Below the pieces are notes generated by a model. The model saw nothing but the letters and a program-made list of their open reading frames with translations. It searched no databases and was not told where the DNA came from. This document shows positions 5,113-5,443 of a DNA stretch of 5,443 nucleotides, piece after piece. Numbering within the stretch: position 1 is the stretch's first letter; each line of letters begins with the position of its first letter. This stretch comes from Alcanivorax sp. (lineage in GTDB: Bacteria > Pseudomonadota > Gammaproteobacteria > Pseudomonadales > Alcanivoracaceae). The DNA is taken from contig SLJS01000111.1 in the NCBI GenBank assembly GCA_007135015.1, forward strand, positions 1 through 5,443, given 5' to 3'. Position numbers and translations under genes: made by a program.

Positions 5113-5359
5113 AGCCCGGATATTGCACCAAATGCCATGTAATTGGCGCCGCGGATGGCCGTCGTCAGGCGTACTCGCGACTGAAACCGTAGCGGGAACT
5201 ACGGTTGAGGGAGCATGTGCGCCTGACGGCGGCCAGACCAAGCGAAGTGCATGGCAAACGTAAACGTCTCCATCAACCGCCTGCCTGGAAGTTTCTGCAA
5301 AGCCCGTCTCATCGCACATACCGTCCGTTATCCGAGTGGTTTGGTGCAATATCCGGGCT
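5113..5359. mobile_element. MITE-like 247-bp element with perfect 20-bp terminal inverted repeats
   Basis: The left end (5113-5132) is AGCCCGGATATTGCACCAAA and the right end (5340-5359) is its exact reverse complement. The interior of 207 bp has no credible gene but shows nested complementarity. TGCCATG (5133-5139) pairs with CATGGCA (5250-5256). GGCCGTCGTCAGGCG (5157-5171) pairs with 5220-5234 with a single mismatch. AACCGTAG and CTACGGTT (5185-5192 and 5199-5206) form an 8-bp hairpin with loop CGGGAA. The remaining 5257-5339 shows no clear pairing. The size, terminal repeats and lack of coding fit a non-autonomous transposable element or the fused ends of an insertion sequence. I see no convincing target-site duplication. 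It begins one base after the erpA stop codon. A structured transcribed element is an alternative reading. Confidence 0.72.
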
Positions 5360-5360
5360 T

Positions 5361-5443
5361 GGAGCACGCTCCCTTCGGTCGCTTCCAGCACGTCGCCTGA
5401 CGGCGACTCCCGGCACGCAGCGCTCCGCGCTGCTCCCGGCACG
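5361..5443. repeat. Tandem 24-26-bp repeat units carrying small hairpins, continuing past the window end
   Basis: After the end of a partial unit (GGAGCACG, 5361-5368), three units follow at 5369-5392, 5393-5417 and 5418-5443. Each ends in a TCC(A/CG)GCACG-type tail (TTCCAGCACG, CTCCCGGCACG, CTCCCGGCACG). The unit starts differ but form stems in two of the three: GTCGCC/GGCGAC (5392-5397 with 5402-5407, loop TGAC) and GCAGCGC/GCGCTGC (5417-5423 with 5427-5433, loop TCC). A changing stem sequence with a conserved tail suggests selection or copying for structure. The array reaches the last base, so its full extent is unknown. I see no gene here. Confidence 0.6.

Noticed and set aside
5113..5359. 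Rho-independent terminator of erpA formed by the 20-bp inverted repeat
   Set aside because: The arms are 207 bp apart and no U-run follows the right arm. It could still affect RNA 3' ends but is not a classic terminator.
4930..5442. Minus-strand open frame of 170 codons across the erpA 3' end, MITE-like element and tandem repeats
   Set aside because: It covers the erpA cluster-ligand region in antisense and the inverted repeats, has biased composition, and has no recognisable protein motif.
5361..5443. CRISPR array or integron attC site
   Set aside because: The units are 24-26 bp with no unique spacers between identical repeats, and no attC-type conserved core sites are visible.

Overview
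The window looks like chromosome from a GC-rich gammaproteobacterium. The proteins have a gammaproteobacterial flavour, and the layout (thiD-thiE-hemL on one strand; argC, a DUF6776-type protein, bactofilin and erpA on the other) recalls Ectothiorhodospiraceae/Chromatiales-like bacteria. That placement is inference from gene content and protein similarity recalled from memory; no search was run.

Bases 1-2255 are read on the minus strand. From upstream to downstream they carry hemJ (oxygen-independent-type protoporphyrinogen oxidase), a 160-bp spacer filled by a heptad-repeat inverted element, then thiD, thiE and the 5' end of hemL. The last three overlap by 8 bp and 4 bp and are almost certainly one translationally coupled operon. 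It joins thiamine pyrimidine phosphorylation and thiamine-phosphate synthesis to the 5-aminolevulinate step of tetrapyrrole synthesis. hemJ acts near the end of the same tetrapyrrole pathway.

Bases 2256-2417 are a divergent control region. It holds a near-perfect inverted repeat whose arms each contain the -10-like hexamer TATCAT, one facing hemJ and one facing argC. A 15-bp perfect palindrome lies almost midway between them.

Bases 2418-5111 are read on the plus strand: argC (arginine synthesis), a DUF6776-like single-pass membrane protein with a coiled coil, a bactofilin, and erpA (A-type Fe-S carrier). The first three are packed tightly (3-bp gap, then overlap or a 5-bp gap). erpA follows a 58-bp gap that contains a strong match to the type 1 IscR operator laid over a TTGACT -35 element, so erpA probably has its own Fe-S-responsive promoter. 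The predicted start of transcription falls at the erpA ATG, so a leaderless mRNA is possible.

Bases 5112-5443 contain no gene that I can support. A 247-bp element with perfect 20-bp terminal inverted repeats and nested internal stems (MITE-like) starts one base after the erpA stop. It is followed by about three units of a 24-26-bp hairpin-bearing tandem repeat running off the window end. The coding genes are conserved housekeeping genes; the least explained parts are the two intergenic inverted-repeat elements, the terminal tandem repeat and the symmetric divergent control region.
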